DNA of 64,000 nt from Cephalotus follicularis (taxonomy: Eukaryota; Streptophyta; Magnoliopsida; Oxalidales; Cephalotaceae): assembly GCA_001972305.1 (NCBI GenBank), contig BDDD01000723.1, positions 62,001-126,000 of the forward strand. Reading direction: 5' to 3'. The translations under genes were made by a program, and so were the position numbers. The notes under the pieces were generated by a model. That model was given only the letters and a program-made list of their open reading frames with translations. It was not told the origin of the DNA and did no database searches. Positions within the stretch are counted from its first letter, which is position 1. Each line of letters begins with the position of its first letter. This document shows, piece by piece, positions 10,221 to 22,215 of the stretch.

Positions 10221-11551
10221 TCAAGATTCAGAATGAGCAGATTCATCTCCAGAAGTTTCTTCACAGTTGTCAATCATTTTTGATTCGGCAAGATTTCGTT
10301 CTAGACGTTTGAGACGTCTCTTGGTTACATGTAAATCATAGTATATCGTGTCTTCAATCGTCTCAAAATCTGTGCGAATTAACTTGTGATATTTCTCCAA
10401 GAGATCAAGTCGAGAGCTAAGAGAATTAAACTTGCCATTGATTGACGCTTCCATTGAATCGAATCAGACATTTAGAGCATCAAAGCAAGAACTCATAAAC
10501 TCAACAAGCCGATCATAGTCAGAGGTAGAAGTGGAACCACGAGTATGAGAAGGAGGACGAGAAGGAGTAGCTTCTTGACCAGCTTCTTGAACTTCCCATG
10601 GAGGTATTTCGTCTTGCTCCTCTTGGTTGATTCTCTGACTTTGATCGCTTTTTGGACAGTAACTCCAATTCCCTTCCTGCTTCTTCCAACCCATTCGATT
10701 CAGAGTGCTTTTGTTGTAGGTGTCTTCCTTTTTCAATTTTGTTCCAATCTCCCCCTCAAGACGAACTTCATGGTAAAGGAAGATTTTGGTTAAAATGCAA
10801 CCAAAAGGAAGGACAAATTTCTTTTGGGTAAAAGCACAGACCATTGTATGGAGCATAAGAATGGATAGCAAAACTCAATTTTGGAAATGATGCCCCACAT
10901 TAAAAATGCTTGCATCCAAGTGAGTTTTGCATATCCACCACTGGTAGGAAGTAGCTGGTGAACAATAAGATGGTGTAAGAGACGATGATCAACATATAGT
11001 CTATTTGTACAAAGAGGATGAATATTTGGATCATTTGGGTAAAGGACTGACAAAATGTTATTTGGGTAGAATCCCTCAACTTCCGGCCACTTCTTGTATT
11101 AAAAAATATACAAGCCGGTGTGAGGAATATGAAGGATCGAGGCAAGAATCCTAGCATCTAGGAAGATTCTTTGGCCTTTAACAGAGGAAGACAGGGCGAA
11201 TTCTTCATGTGGACTAGGAACAATATGTAAATTCATATAAAACTCTTTGACAAGCTTAACATAAAACATATCTTGAATTTGCACAAGAGGAAGAGGATGA
11301 AAATTGTCAAGCCAATAAACGAAAGCAAATTCATTTGAACAAAAAGATAAATCTATGTTCCTACCTCCCATTACCCTTTTATCAACAAAAATAGCACTTC
11401 GGAGGGGAATGATTTCCTCGGATTCGGAATCCGATTCAAAAGCAGGATCGGGAGAAGGTTCCCGAATATTAAGCTTCCGTTTTGAAGCAGGTTTCTCTTG
11501 CTTGGAGGAGTTTGCAACCCTCTTTTTACTAGCACGTTTTGTCTTAGTCAT
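10221..11551 (-). pseudogene. Additional ORF of SIRE-type copia A (putative plant transposon protein domain)
   Basis: This is an extra ORF downstream of pol. I take the start at 11551 (MTKTKRASKK), giving a basic, Lys-rich N-terminus and then an acidic SDSESEE stretch. The central part has EFYMNLHI and SVKGQRIFLDARILASIL, then YPNDPNIHPL, CILTKIFLYHEVRLEGEIG and STLNRMGW. This resembles the domain I know from plant repeats as 'putative plant transposon protein' (PF20167). The C-terminal part (10221-10454) is predicted to be helical, with LDLLEKYHK and RRLKRLERNL, and ends acidic. Frameshifts near 11100 and 10880 and a stop near 10460 break it into four frames. No transmembrane segment typical of an envelope protein is evident. 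The function of this ORF class is not known to me. Confidence 0.65.
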
Positions 11552-11559
11552 TTTATCAA

Positions 11560-12094
11560 ACACGTGAGGTGCACAACACAAAAAGTTAAAACTGAAGGAA
11601 ATAAGGAATTGGAGGACAAAAACATAACTTAGATGACCAGAGAAGAATGAGTAGAGTATGTATTTTAAAGACTAGAAAGACATTTTAAAGTTTTAGAAAG
11701 AAAAAAATTGCAGAGAAATCGTCCATATGTGTAAAAGTGAGATATAAAAGTGGTCGATGTGTTTTTATGAATAAGTCGATGACTGATATAAAGACGTCGA
11801 TGTGATTTAAAAAGCGTTGACGTGTTCTTTAAAAAACTTAATGAAAAGCACGATGTGGAATAAAAGAAAACGATGCGCTTTTAAAAACATCAACGTATTT
11901 TTAAAGAGATCGACATGTTTTGTAAAAACTAAAGAACATCGACGTTTTACAAAGAGGTCGACGTTTTTTACAAAAACTACATCAATGTGATTGAAAAGAA
12001 GTCAATGTGTTTTGACAAAAACAGGACAAATAACAAACAAAACAAACAATCAAATTCAAAAAAACAATCAATCAAGCAACCATTCAATAAACAT
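11560..12094. repeat. Spacer between pol and the extra ORF, with TCGA motifs
   Basis: There is no gene. Between about 11750 and 12010 lie many diverged motifs: GTCGATGTG, GACGTCGATGTG, GCGTTGACGTG, ACATCAACGT, GATCGACATG, ACATCGACGTTT and GGTCGACGTTTT. This is the internal region of the element, not an LTR, so the motif class is not confined to LTRs. Confidence 0.75.
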
Positions 12095-13522
12095 TCATTC
12101 AAACTCACATAAACCGAATTCTCTTCTAAACTTAAAAAAGGTATTTTCATCTAAAGGTTTGGCAAAAATGTCAGCTACTTGTTTTTCCGTAGAGACATAT
12201 TCTAACTTAATATCTCCATTTTCAACATGTTCTCTTAAAAAGTGATACCTAATGTCAATGTGTTTTGTCTTTGAATGATGAACAGGGTTTTTAGCAAGAC
12301 AAATACTACTCGTATTATCACATTTTATAGGTACATGTTTCACAAAAACACCATAATCTATCAACTGTTGTTTTTGCCATAAAATCTGTGCACAACAACT
12401 ACCTACAGCAATATATTCTGCCTCGGTGGTAGAAAGAGCAACAGAATTTTGCTTTTTACTAAACCACGATACAAGCATACTCCCTAGGTATTGGCATGAG
12501 CCACTAGTGCTCTTGCGATCAACCTTATAACCACAAAAGTCAGCATCCAAGTATGAATGTAAGTCAATACTAGAGTCTCGAGAATACCATAAACCTAGAG
12601 TAGGTGTATATGCAAGGTATTTCAGAATATGTTTAACAACAAACAAGTGTGATTCTTTAGGGTTTGATTGAAAACGTGCACACAAACAAACAATAAACAA
12701 AATATCGGGTCTACTAGCAGTTAAATATAATAACAAACCTATCATGCTTCTATAAAGCTTTTGATCAACATTTTTACTTTGTTCGTCCTTGTCAAGTTTT
12801 GTAGAAGTGCTTATAGGAGTCTTACTTGTTTTTGAGTTCTCCATTCCAAACTTTTTGAGTATTTCCTTTACGTACTTAGCTTGGTTGATGAAGATTCCTT
12901 CTTTGGTTTGCTTAACTTGAAGCCCAAGGAAGAAGTTGAGTTCTCCCATCATGCTCATTTCAAACTCTGACTTCATAATGTTAGAAAACTCCTTGCACAA
13001 AGATTCATTAGTTGATCCGAAAATAGTATCATCAACATATATTTGTACTACTAGTAAATCATTTTCTTTTGATTTTGTAAAAAGTGTTATATCAGCATTT
13101 CCACGTTTAAAGTCATTTTCAACCAAAAAATTTGTTAACCTCTCATACCAAGCTCGAGGAGCTTGTTTAAGACCATACAAAGCCTTGTTGAGTTTAAAAA
13201 CATGGTTTGGAAAGTAAGGATCCTCAAAACCTTGAGGTTGTTCCACATATACTTCTTCTTTTATAAAACCATTAAAAAAAGTACTTTTTACATCCATTTG
13301 ATATAATTTAAAATCTTTAAAACAAGCAAATGCAAGTAACAAATGTATAGATTCTAATCTAGCAACAGGTGCATACGTTTCATCATAATCTATACCTTCT
13401 TCTTGTGAATAACCTTGAGCAACTAGTCTAACTTTATTTCTAACTATTACTCCTTGATTATCCAACTTATTTCTAAAGATCCATTTAGTCCCTATCACCG
13501 AATGATCCTTAGGTATAGGCAC
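12095..13522 (-). pseudogene. Copia A reverse transcriptase and RNase H (475-codon open stretch)
   Basis: This is the RNA-dependent DNA polymerase and RNase H of a Ty1/copia element. It starts at GTKWIFRNK and runs through [13 protein letters not shown] and [12 protein letters not shown] to the catalytic YVDDTIFGS (13028-13039), which is intact. The RNase H carries [27 protein letters not shown] and [10 protein letters not shown], so its acidic residues are present. It ends at FGLCEFE, the usual SIRE-type C-terminus. The 475 codons are uninterrupted. However, two stops lie just upstream (in the NW and QEE codons near 13560-13580), so the polyprotein is broken and the methionine at 13522 is internal. 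This is the best-preserved coding stretch in the window. Confidence 0.9.
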
Positions 13523-14640
13523 TAGAAACCAAACCTTATTACGTTCAAACTGGTTTAACTACTCTTGCATAGCTACTATCTAGTTTTCATGTTTTTCAGC
13601 TTCTACAAAGTTCTTAGGCTCAAAGTGAGAAAGAAAAGCAACATAATTACAAGTATTAGCATTAGACCTAGTCATAACACCATGTTGAATATTACCAATT
13701 ATGGCCTCATGTGGGTGATCTTTAACTGCTTTATAGGTCTTATCTACAAGATCATGTTGGTAGCTATTCTTAGATTCTACATCTATGTTGTCAAAGGGTT
13801 CATGAAATTCTATGCTATCTTGCATACATGTACTTACATCAATTGACTCATCAAAGACAATATGCATAGACTCTTCGACTAGCAAAGTACGTTTATTAAA
13901 ATATCTATAAGCTCTACTAGTAAGAGAGTATCCAAAAAATATACCCTCATCCGCTTTTGAGTCAAACTTACCAAGTTGATCCTTTCCGTTGTTGTGAATG
14001 AAGCACTTGCATCCGAAGGTATGGAAGTAACTTATGTTAGGCTTTCTCTCTCTCCATAACTCGTATGGAGTCTTTTTAAGAATTGGCCTTATTGATGTTC
14101 TACTTAAAATGAAACATGCAGTGTTTGTGGCTTCGGCCCAAAAATATTATGGAAGGTTATTTTCGCAAAGCATGGTTCTAGTCATTTATTCTAAGGTTCT
14201 ATTTCTCCTCTCAACAACACCATTTTGTTGAGGAGTTCTAGTAGTTGAAAATTCATGTTTAAAACCATTTTCTTTGCAAAAGTTATCAAAAATGTGATTT
14301 TTGAACTCTTTACCATGATCGCTTCTTACTTTCAAAATAGGGAATCCTTTTTCTTTTTGAACTTGTTTACAAAAATTTGTAAAGAATGTGAAGACTTCAC
14401 TTTTATGTGCTAAAAAGAAAACCCATATGTACCTAGTGTAGTCATCAACAATAACATAAGCATACGACTTACCACCTAAGCTTCTTATGTTTATAGGTCC
14501 AAAAAGATCCATTTGAAGTAGTTCAAGTGGCCTAGTAGTTGAGACATTGTTAATAGATTTAAAACTTGTTCTAGTTTGTTTTCCTTATTGACAAGCGTCA
14601 CAAATCTTATCTTTTTGAAAATTTAATTTGGGAAGACCTT
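13523..14640 (-). pseudogene. Copia A integrase
   Basis: The integrase inserts the cDNA into the chromosome. The zinc-binding part ends with KICDACQ, followed by a stop in place of the next residue (about 14590). The catalytic core (14186-14512) is open and keeps all three acidic positions: VDDYTRYIW, KVRSDHGKEF and NGVVERRNRT. The region 13580-13990 carries the C-terminal domain, with ADEGIFFGYS and ESMHIVFDES, which is standard for copia. Stops and frameshifts separate these parts, so the protein is not made intact even though the active site survives. Confidence 0.88.
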
Positions 14641-15130
14641 TAACTAAGTCATGTTTTAAAATATTTTAAATTGTTCTCACACTAACATGTCCAAGCCTTC
14701 TATGCCACATCCAACTATTTTCGTTTAAAGAAACTAGGCGTTTAACATTTTGGTTTTGAAGATCATCTATGTCTATTACATAAACATTGCCTTCTCTTTT
14801 TCCTATAAACTTAGTGGTATTATTGTATCTGTCAATGACTCTACATGATAGATTTTCAAAAATAACTCTACAATTCTTGTCACACAATTGACTTATGCTC
14901 AAGAGATTGTGTTTGAGTCCTTTAACATGCAATGCATTAGTAATAGTAATATTTTCGTTACCTATGGATCCAGTTCCACTGATTTGTCCTTTTGCGTTAT
15001 CTCCAAAGGTTATGTTTTCTCCGTCTTTTGGTTCTCAGGTTACAAAAAGACTTTTGTTACCCGTCATGTGTTTGGAACATCCGCTATCAAGGTACCAACG
15101 ATTCCTTTTTGATGATGTCTTTAGGCACAT
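14641..15130 (-). pseudogene. Copia A protease and integrase zinc finger
   Basis: The aspartic protease active site reads WYLDSGCSKHMTG, with DSG at 15080-15088 intact. It is followed by TFGDNAKG and then HVKGLKHNLLSISQLCDKN, the usual protease to GAG-pre-integrase transition. The integrase histidines are visible in MWHRRLGHVSVRT (about 14680-14720). One stop codon after KSLFVT (about 15040) and another after SVRTI interrupt the frame. Confidence 0.85.
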
Positions 15131-15810
15131 CTACAAAATAGATGAGTTTAAGTTGAAGACTTTGGTACCCAAGTTGCTTTGGGTCCAGGGGGGTTAGTGA
15201 TAAACGTTCCTTTTGGAACCCATATAGTTCTTATCTTAAACATTTGATTTCTATAGAACATGTTTTGTTTAAATTTATTTCTCTTATATATGTCATTTTT
15301 TTCTGTGATAACATTTGTGTGTAGTGTGGCCATTTTTATTGCAATAGTTACAAGTTATGCTAGATGGGGTCTTTTTAATATCCTTCTTTTCAAGATATTT
15401 TTGAAAGTGCTTAACATTGTTCATCTCATCATAACATAGGCCAGCTTTATTGAAAACACATCTTTGAAGACCTAAAAGGTTGTCAAGTTTTTCACTACTG
15501 TTTGAAAACTTTGAAAAAGTTTTCTTAAGAGCATCAACTTCTAATTTAAGAGTTTCATTTTCTTTTTCAAGAGATATAATCTTATCATCTAAAGACTTGT
15601 TTGATAAACATTCTATCTCATGTTTTAAACTTTCTCTTTATTGACAGGTTTTGTTGTCTTTTTGAGTGATGCATTTTCTAGACTAAACTGTTCAAGTAAT
15701 TCAAGAAGTTCACTTACCTCGTTTTCATCTTCGTCTTCATCGAGATCATCGATTGCCATCAATGCCAATTGTGCTACTTCTTGGTTCTCCTCTTCTTCGG
15801 AGCTGAATTC
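15131..15810 (-). pseudogene. Copia A gag, C-terminal part only
   Basis: The remnant has a CCHC zinc knuckle CNYCNKNGHTTHKC (about 15311-15352), which binds element RNA in the capsid. Upstream on the minus strand is a long heptad-rich, acidic segment (about 15400-15760; LEKENETLKLEVDALKK) and a DDLDEDEDE patch, which are typical of SIRE-type gag. It stops abruptly at 15810, where the copia B LTR begins. The capsid domain, 5' LTR and primer site of copia A are not found anywhere in the window. Confidence 0.8.
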
Positions 15811-16959
15811 TGTTGGAAACCTGGCAAGGGTTCCCAGTCAATTTGGTCATATGAGTAAGTGAATATAATTTTAAATTTTTTGAAAAACACCAAGACTGAA
15901 AGTCATGGTCGACACTTACATCTTACTACCAAATTGAAAAGCCTAGGATCTCCGCTTAATTAACAATCAAACTAAAAAGAAGAACAAGCAAGCACAAAAA
16001 GATAAACCGAACACACGTCGGTAACAGTAAAAGTAAGAGCAAAGCAATCATACCAATATTGGAGGCTCCACCACTTTGCCACTACACGCTTGCAGTAGCA
16101 AATGCCGGTCACCGATAACACCGTCGATTTTCGGATAGTCCACGTAAGGTCCGATCTTGACATCACCGGACTCAGAAAAAACTGCTCTATCAATTTCTGG
16201 CGGAGACACGCCAGGAAGCGCCCCGAGAGACGGCGGCCAGAGGCGGCGACTCACTGAGTTTGGACTTAGTGAGTCTCGGTCAACTCACCATTGACCGGCC
16301 TTGACATATGTGGACGCCAACACCCCGACGAACACGCTGGTGGCGGAGACTCGGTGAGACTCAGCCTGTAACACAGAGAATGGCTGGCGGCGAGTCACAG
16401 GTTTGACTATCCGTTCGTCATCAACGGCCTCCAAGCCACCAAACGGCTTAACGACACCAGCCCGACACACCCCAACCCATGAGTCACCGTGACTCAGCGC
16501 GGAACGCCAAGTCATAGCAGCCCAACGCGTCAACTCGCCCAGTTGACTCACCACGCACAAACACCGGCCAAAACGCACGGGAAATACAAAATAAAGATCA
16601 AAATGGATAGAGCCATTGATTGGCTCCACCCACTATAATCAACGACGGTGGAAGAGACGCTGGGAGCAAGAGGCGGCAGAAAATGCATCTACCGCCTGCG
16701 AGAAAAAGAGAGGAGAAGGAGGGAGAAAACGGGGAGGAGAGGGGAGGAGGCTTACCATGGAAGGTCGCATGCCTCATCCCGGGCACCGGCGCGAAGCGCC
16801 GTCGTCTTCCTCGGCCAAACAGCGCCCCTGCGTTGTGCGCACGCGTAGCACGCGTCTGCCTCTCCGAAAACGCACGGGAGAGAAAGGGAGAGAGTGTGAG
16901 AGAGATTATGTAAAAAAATCTTTTGACTCTATTGACTTAATTAAAATTAAGTCTCTCCC

Positions 16960-17003
<44 letters not shown>

Positions 17004-18083
17004 TTAAAATCTCTTTCAAAATTAATTTGTTTCTCCCACATGTTTAATAATTCTCTCAATTAATGAAACATGTTTCTCTCTTTTATGATTTAATTAAAGT
17101 CTCTCACTTTAAATAATTAAAGACCCTCTCTTTAATTAATTTAATTAAAATCAAATCATGCACCGGCTTTAAAATCTCTTTATATATTCAAGATGACAAT
17201 TAGTGGAACGAAAAACAAACCACTAATGTCAAAATAATATATACTAGTTAAAAACTAGATTTACCACCAAGCGAGCATGTGTGCAGCATGCATCACTTTT
17301 CCAATAATCGGGCGGGACCTGAAAGCCCGGTGGATTTCCGGTATGATGATAAATTTCCCAGAACATCCCAAAGTTCTGGTACGACTATCCAGCTAATAGT
17401 CCCAGTGTGATCTATAATCACCCCCGGATCCGCGGACCAAAAAGTACCACGTCTATCATTCGTTAACCGATTCCCCAGTACTTTATCACTGTCATCGGTT
17501 TGTGTGCCACGTATCCTTCGTCATCTCGGCTCCGACCGCGGATTAGGGTTTGGATAAATGTCACCCCTAGGTAAAGCCGTGATAATAGGAACTCTATTGA
17601 CAGAGGTGTTAACTCTCCAAATAGATAACCTATGGTGGGTCGGTTCAGTGTCGTGCCTCTACACGCACCCCACATCAGCTTTAGGGTAAAACCCAAATGG
17701 CAATGAGATGATCCATCCTCCTTTACCTTTCGGATCAAGCATAACACGACAAGTCTTTACGGTTCATCAATTGCCCTAAGAAAGTGAACCTATGACTTGG
17801 AACTTTTTTCACAAGGGAGTAAGGATATCATTCTCATAACCTCTCAGGCACGAGATCCAACCCTTTACGGACAGGGCGCTATATGTGTATTTTGTTGACA
17901 TGGTGATCAACCGATCCGTAGAGACGGTATGGGATAATACATGTAGCCAGATACCAATCTTTTATTTAAAATGCATAATAAAACATGAATGGAACTAAGA
18001 ATGTACGATTCAAGAGTGTGTCATATGTCAAAAACATATGTCTGTAGCCTTCTTGTGGCTTGCAGGGACACCCTAATCTAACA
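15811..18083 (-). mobile_element. Copia B: 3' LTR (2273 bp)
   Basis: On the minus strand it starts TGTTAGATTAGGG at 18083, right after a copia polypurine tract, and ends ...GGTTTCCAACA at 15811. It contains a (CT)n microsatellite at 16952-17000 with AT-rich 'ttaattaa' flanks, and a block near 17320-17960 of unique sequence. Frames in 16285-17050 (arginine-rich) and 17463-17747 are not recognisable genes. It is long for a copia LTR, and no second copy is present for comparison. Confidence 0.75.
16952..17000 (+). repeat. (CT)n microsatellite
   Basis: A nearly pure CT run with two CCC interruptions lies within the copia B LTR. Confidence 0.95.
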
Positions 18084-18100
18084 ATCTCCCACTTGGCCCT
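18084..18100 (-). other. Polypurine tract of copia B
   Basis: On the minus strand AGGGCCAAGTGGGAGAT immediately precedes the LTR start TGTTAG. This is the standard tract of plant copia elements. Confidence 0.8.
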
Positions 18101-18139
18101 CCAGCCACGAAGACCTCCAGCCTAAGCATATCACACTCT

Positions 18140-19900
18140 AGCACTGCTGATGGCCTTGGTCAGTGGGTCTGTTAAGTTTGCTTCTCGTGCGACTCTCTCT
18201 ATGGTGACATCTACTCTCATGATGTTTCCTATATTTCCTCAATAACATCTCTCTTGAGATGTTATATTCATCTATGATCACCACGATCAAATGATACCAT
18301 TGTTGTATATGTTTGGGCGGTAATGAGACCCGGGTTCCAAGGTTTGTGCAAAGCCCCATTGTCGTCCCTATGCTGCACAACTGGACAACAATGGAAGGAA
18401 CCTCATAAAGTTCCACAATGAACATCCGTAGCCAAACCAGCTACCATAACCGGTATCATAGGTTGCACATACTTTTATTTTCTGGTGAAGTCTGCAGTCC
18501 TCGACTGCTACAAACTCCTTCCACTCACACAACACTTCCATTCAGGATCAACACTTATCCTGAAATGAATTTGTGATCATCTGGATCACAATTGAAACTA
18601 GAGTTAACCCAACTCTTACGTCTCAATTTACTATATTCTCCATGTGTCAAGAAATAATCCTGAGTCTTTCACAGGCATTATGTCCTCTTGACTATGTCCA
18701 TATTTCTCTTACAGGGACTGGACTGAAATCGACTAGCCAGACCCTTAGGCATATTGACATCAGGCTCAGTACAAAGTATGGCAAACATGATGGAGCATAT
18801 TACCGAAGCATAAGGTTGTCTATTCAAGTGTGTCCTCTCCTCATAAGTCTTAGAAGACATCCTCTTGGAAAGGTGAATTCCTTGGCTAATTGGCAGTAAG
18901 CCATATATGGAATTCGTTCCATACCATTTCAGTACTCTAATGATGTACTGGCTTTGGGAAAGTTTAAGCAATCTACTCCATCTACTCTTTAGATCTTCAT
19001 TCTCTAAAACGTAGAAAGCCTCTCCCAAATCCTTTGTGGAGAAGTTCTTGCTTAACTGCACTTCAACATACCTACACCATTCTCTATGTGTAGTATGTCT
19101 TCTACATACAATGCCAAGAAAGTGATTTATGGGTTATCCTGTTTCTGGTAGACATTAGGCTTATCCATATTTTTGATAAAATCAAAATGGATATTTCATC
19201 TACGGGATGCTTGCTTAAGGTCATAGACCTTTGGATCTTTCACCTCTTGTGCAAATGCTCCTCGGATGTAAACATCTCGGGTTTGAGACATAAATATGTC
19301 CTCTTCAAGATAGTCACTCTTGCAGACTGTCTTGACATCCATTTGTCATAGCTCATTATCACAATGAGCGGCAAAAGCAAGCATAATCCGAATGGACTAA
19401 AGCATTACAACTGGTCAAAAAGTTCTCAGTATACAGACCTCTTGTCTTAGTGTATATCCTTTCGCGACCAATCACACTTTAAAAAGGTTTCAACCTTTAC
19501 CATTAACATCAATCTTCCTCTTGAAGTTTTACTTGCATCTGATAGGATTTTAAGCCTTCGGGTGCGTATACCAAGTCCCTCACTTGGTAGGCGTATAATG
19601 AGTCATTTTCAGATTTCATGATCTCTTATCATGTCCTGGAATCAGTGCTCTTCACTGCTTCATTGTAGCTGACAGGCTCGCATCTCGGTGACGTTAGGTT
19701 TGTTAGTGCCTTAATGAGAAAACCTTATTTTTTAGGCGTTATCGAAAACCTTTGCCTGATCTCCTCGCTAGAGGAGTGCCTTACCGAGACACTATCTCAT
19801 ATTGGGATCATTTCCCAATTATGTCTTTAGAAGAATAAACTTCTAGTTCCTTATCATCCTGTGGGTTTCTACCTGGTGGAAACTCTCTTTGTTTCACCTA
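18140..19900 (-). pseudogene. Copia B reverse transcriptase and RNase H remnant
   Basis: Reading leftwards, KVYDLKQAS (about 19210) is followed by LALYVEDIL at the catalytic site (19097-19108, YVDD changed to YVED). Next come FSTKDLGEAFYVLENEDLKSR, LSQSQYIIRVLKWYG, GIHLSKRMSSKTYEERT and PYASVICSIMFAILCTEPDV (18678-19061 in one open frame), and finally ANLTDPLTKAI at about 18145-18175, the end of RNase H. Many stops and frameshifts occur and much of RNase H is unrecognisable. Upstream of about 19460 I see only weak similarity. It is an old, dead copy. Confidence 0.8.
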
Positions 19901-19979
19901 ACTCCCACTGCTTCCTGCAATCAGGTGTTCCTTCTCTAGGAATTTTTCAATACGCGAAACAAAACCATATTTGTTCGCA

Positions 19980-20640
19980 GGGATGGTAGAAGTAATATCC
20001 TAAGCATATCTTAGAATATTCCACAAATCGGTAACGTCTCAATCGTGCCTCCAGCTTAGAAGGTTTTCGCCTTCCTATATAAACTGGACAACCTTAACCC
20101 TTAAATGGTTTAGGCTGAGTTTCCTCCATTTATGATCTCCATGATCATATGATATCCTCTCGATATCTGAGGGAACGGATTTCAAAGTTATCCGAATTAG
20201 GATATACTCTGCCAACTGCAGTGCATTACCCAGAAAAAGATTTGGAAGATGTATAAAAGACATAATGGACCTTACCATTATTTACTTCTAGTCATGAATC
20301 CATGACTCATTCTTACAATTTTAGACTTGTTTTCCTCTTGAAACACTTACCCCAAATTGTGATAAAACATCGATGATGGTATTGAAGTAGTCAAAATCTC
20401 CATTTGCATTAACCGATATTGGTTCGCTACCGTTGGTGTGGACTTAACTTAATATGTCCACCATCCTATCTCCTCGCATGAAGAAGGGAGATTTGGTCAT
20501 CACACCAATCACACATGGTGCATACGTTGGAGAGGACCACACGTCCTGGATGTCCTCATAGATCATCCTTAACCATTGTGTTTTCCTAGCATCTCTAGGA
20601 TGACCTAATCAACAATGCAATAATAATGACGGATTTATAT
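19980..20640 (-). pseudogene. Copia B integrase remnant
   Basis: The zinc finger is recognisable as LLHC(stop)LGHPRDA (about 20600-20625) and APCVIGVMTKSPF (about 20485-20525). After VHTNGSEPI and DYFNTIIDVLSQFG there is a deletion. The open frame 20075-20278 then carries MVRSIMSFIHLPNLFLGNALQ and SLNHLRV, the copia integrase core to C-terminal transition. The catalytic acidic residues cannot all be found. Confidence 0.75.
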
Positions 20641-21660
20641 CTTTTATTAATTTGTTCATTTGAATTGTTAATATAATGTTATGGTAATTGTATAAGACAT
20701 AGATCTCTTATGTCCACATGCCTCTTACACTAACTAGAACATTGAAATGTATAAGACTAAGAATTTATACCAAAAATTTGAGCTTCCAACTCATCTTATA
20801 CATATATCACATAGAAACAAAATTCCATACAATGTTCTTTATATATAGAGATCAAATTTTTATTACATAACCATTTACAAAAAATATACAATTCATAAAC
20901 GCCAACTGTATAGGTGTGAATCCTCGATGCATCACCATGGCGCCAGTCCATAACTTTGTCAGCTCTCTCAGCTGTCTAGCGTCTCTCAGCAACCTGCAAA
21001 GAGTTACAAATGTTAGTCTCACAATCTGAGGCAACTACTCAAATTAAACTTACATTGTAATCTAGATAAAACATGAAAGTACCTAACCATAAGGTATTTC
21101 CTGCTTTGGACTATAGGAACATATTATATCTCTTCCAATTGCCTTAGCTTCCCACGATGGAATTAGGCAAACTCCATATAAAACTTTTGATCCTTTCTAG
21201 AATGGAATCCCTTTTGCACTAACTGCCTCTTCCTTGGGTTTTCACCTTTGGAACTTAGATTCACTTGATCTATCTCCCCTTGAGATTATTCAAGTAGGAA
21301 ATCGAGGCATCACCGACGATCATGACCTCTCTTGGTCAAAATCCACCTTTACAATCCTCGACTGGGTGCCATACAACTCCTCGAGTTGTGTAAGCATGAC
21401 ACACAAGGTTTGTGAGTGCATAACCCGATCATGCGGAATTGTGGCAACATGCCAACAATTGATAGGGTATGAGCTCGATAATCTTCGTTCCACCATTTAG
21501 CCCAACTGGCCTTGTGATGGTTGGATACATCGTTCACTAGCTTGGGGTTATCTCAGTCATGACATGAGCAACTCTCATACTCGAGAGAATGTTATGCTAA
21601 ACGCGTTTCCATTCAGTGAAATACGGATGTTCGAGTTTTGGAGTGTTTAAACGTGTTTGA
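20641..21660 (-). pseudogene. Copia B gag and protease remnant
   Basis: Near 20990-21030 the minus strand reads ASDCETNICNSLQ, a decayed form of the copia protease motif D-T-G-x-x-x-H-I-C-N-S-L-Q. It continues AERADKVMDWRHGDASRIHTYTVGVYEL, matching the downstream protease region. Further upstream, LTQLEELYGTQSR (about 21370-21420) and NHHKASWAKWWNEDYRAH (about 21480-21530) resemble the gag of the same copia group. Frames change often. A short open frame at 20852-21034 lies in the wrong frame and is not a gene. Confidence 0.65.
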
Positions 21661-22136
21661 AAATTGGTTTGTGCTGTTTGCCAATTTGAGTATATAATCA
21701 AGTATGTGAAAACTAGCAACCTATATGAGGAAAAAGAAAGAGAATATTAACAGATCATTCCATTTATGTTATTACCATAATCCTTGGTCTTATGTAATTA
21801 TGGCTTCTCCCACTATTCTAATCGTATCCCACACCTCCAATGTGGAACTCGAGAAGCCTCTTGCCTCATAGTGGGGATCGGAATCTATCCCGCCCTATCA
21901 TGATCTCAGCTTTGGAATGACAAACCACAATAGCGAATAGTTAGCCTTAAAGCACCATATTTACATTAGGGCCTCTTGCCCAAAATGTAAGATCCGATAC
22001 AAGTTGCGGCATCCAGGCCAATACAATTCACAGCTTTGGTGCAATGACTGGAAAATTTTGTTAAAGTTATATGGAAATATGATTTCCATTGTTAAGATTG
22101 GAAAATATTTTATGGGGCCCGTAATATAACCCTAAC
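21661..22136 (-). other. Probable 5' leader of copia B; no gene seen
   Basis: The stretch follows the gag remnant in the 5' direction of copia B. I find no primer-binding site and no LTR terminus, so the 5' LTR has been lost or is too diverged. A splice-acceptor-like 'cctcatatag' on the minus strand near 21735 is probably chance. Confidence 0.35.
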
Positions 22137-22215
22137 GCGGGTTCCGCTCCCCGGTGAGCGGACGGGGGGTCCTGCTGCCCGGACAGCGGGCAGGGGCTCC
22201 GGGGCAGCGCCCCCA
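22137..22215. repeat. GC-rich patch with small hairpins
   Basis: This GC-rich island sits in otherwise AT-rich DNA. It holds CTGCCCG-gacag-CGGGCAG (7 bp stem) and CCGCT-ccccggtg-AGCGG (5 bp stem), and ends ggggcagcgccccc. Similar GC-rich patches are known from some plant copia LTRs and leaders. Confidence 0.6.

Noticed and set aside
10464..11551. Envelope gene of copia A, suggesting a retrovirus-like agent
   Set aside because: No signal peptide or membrane segments are seen. The wording fits the plant transposon-associated domain instead.
16616..17047. Arginine-rich open frame as a gene
   Set aside because: It lies within the copia B LTR and runs into a CT microsatellite. The composition explains the frame.
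20852..21034. Possible cellular exon with splice-like 'ctttgcag' on the minus strand
   Set aside because: The adjacent frame reads the copia protease motif (ICNSLQ and following residues), so it is part of copia B.
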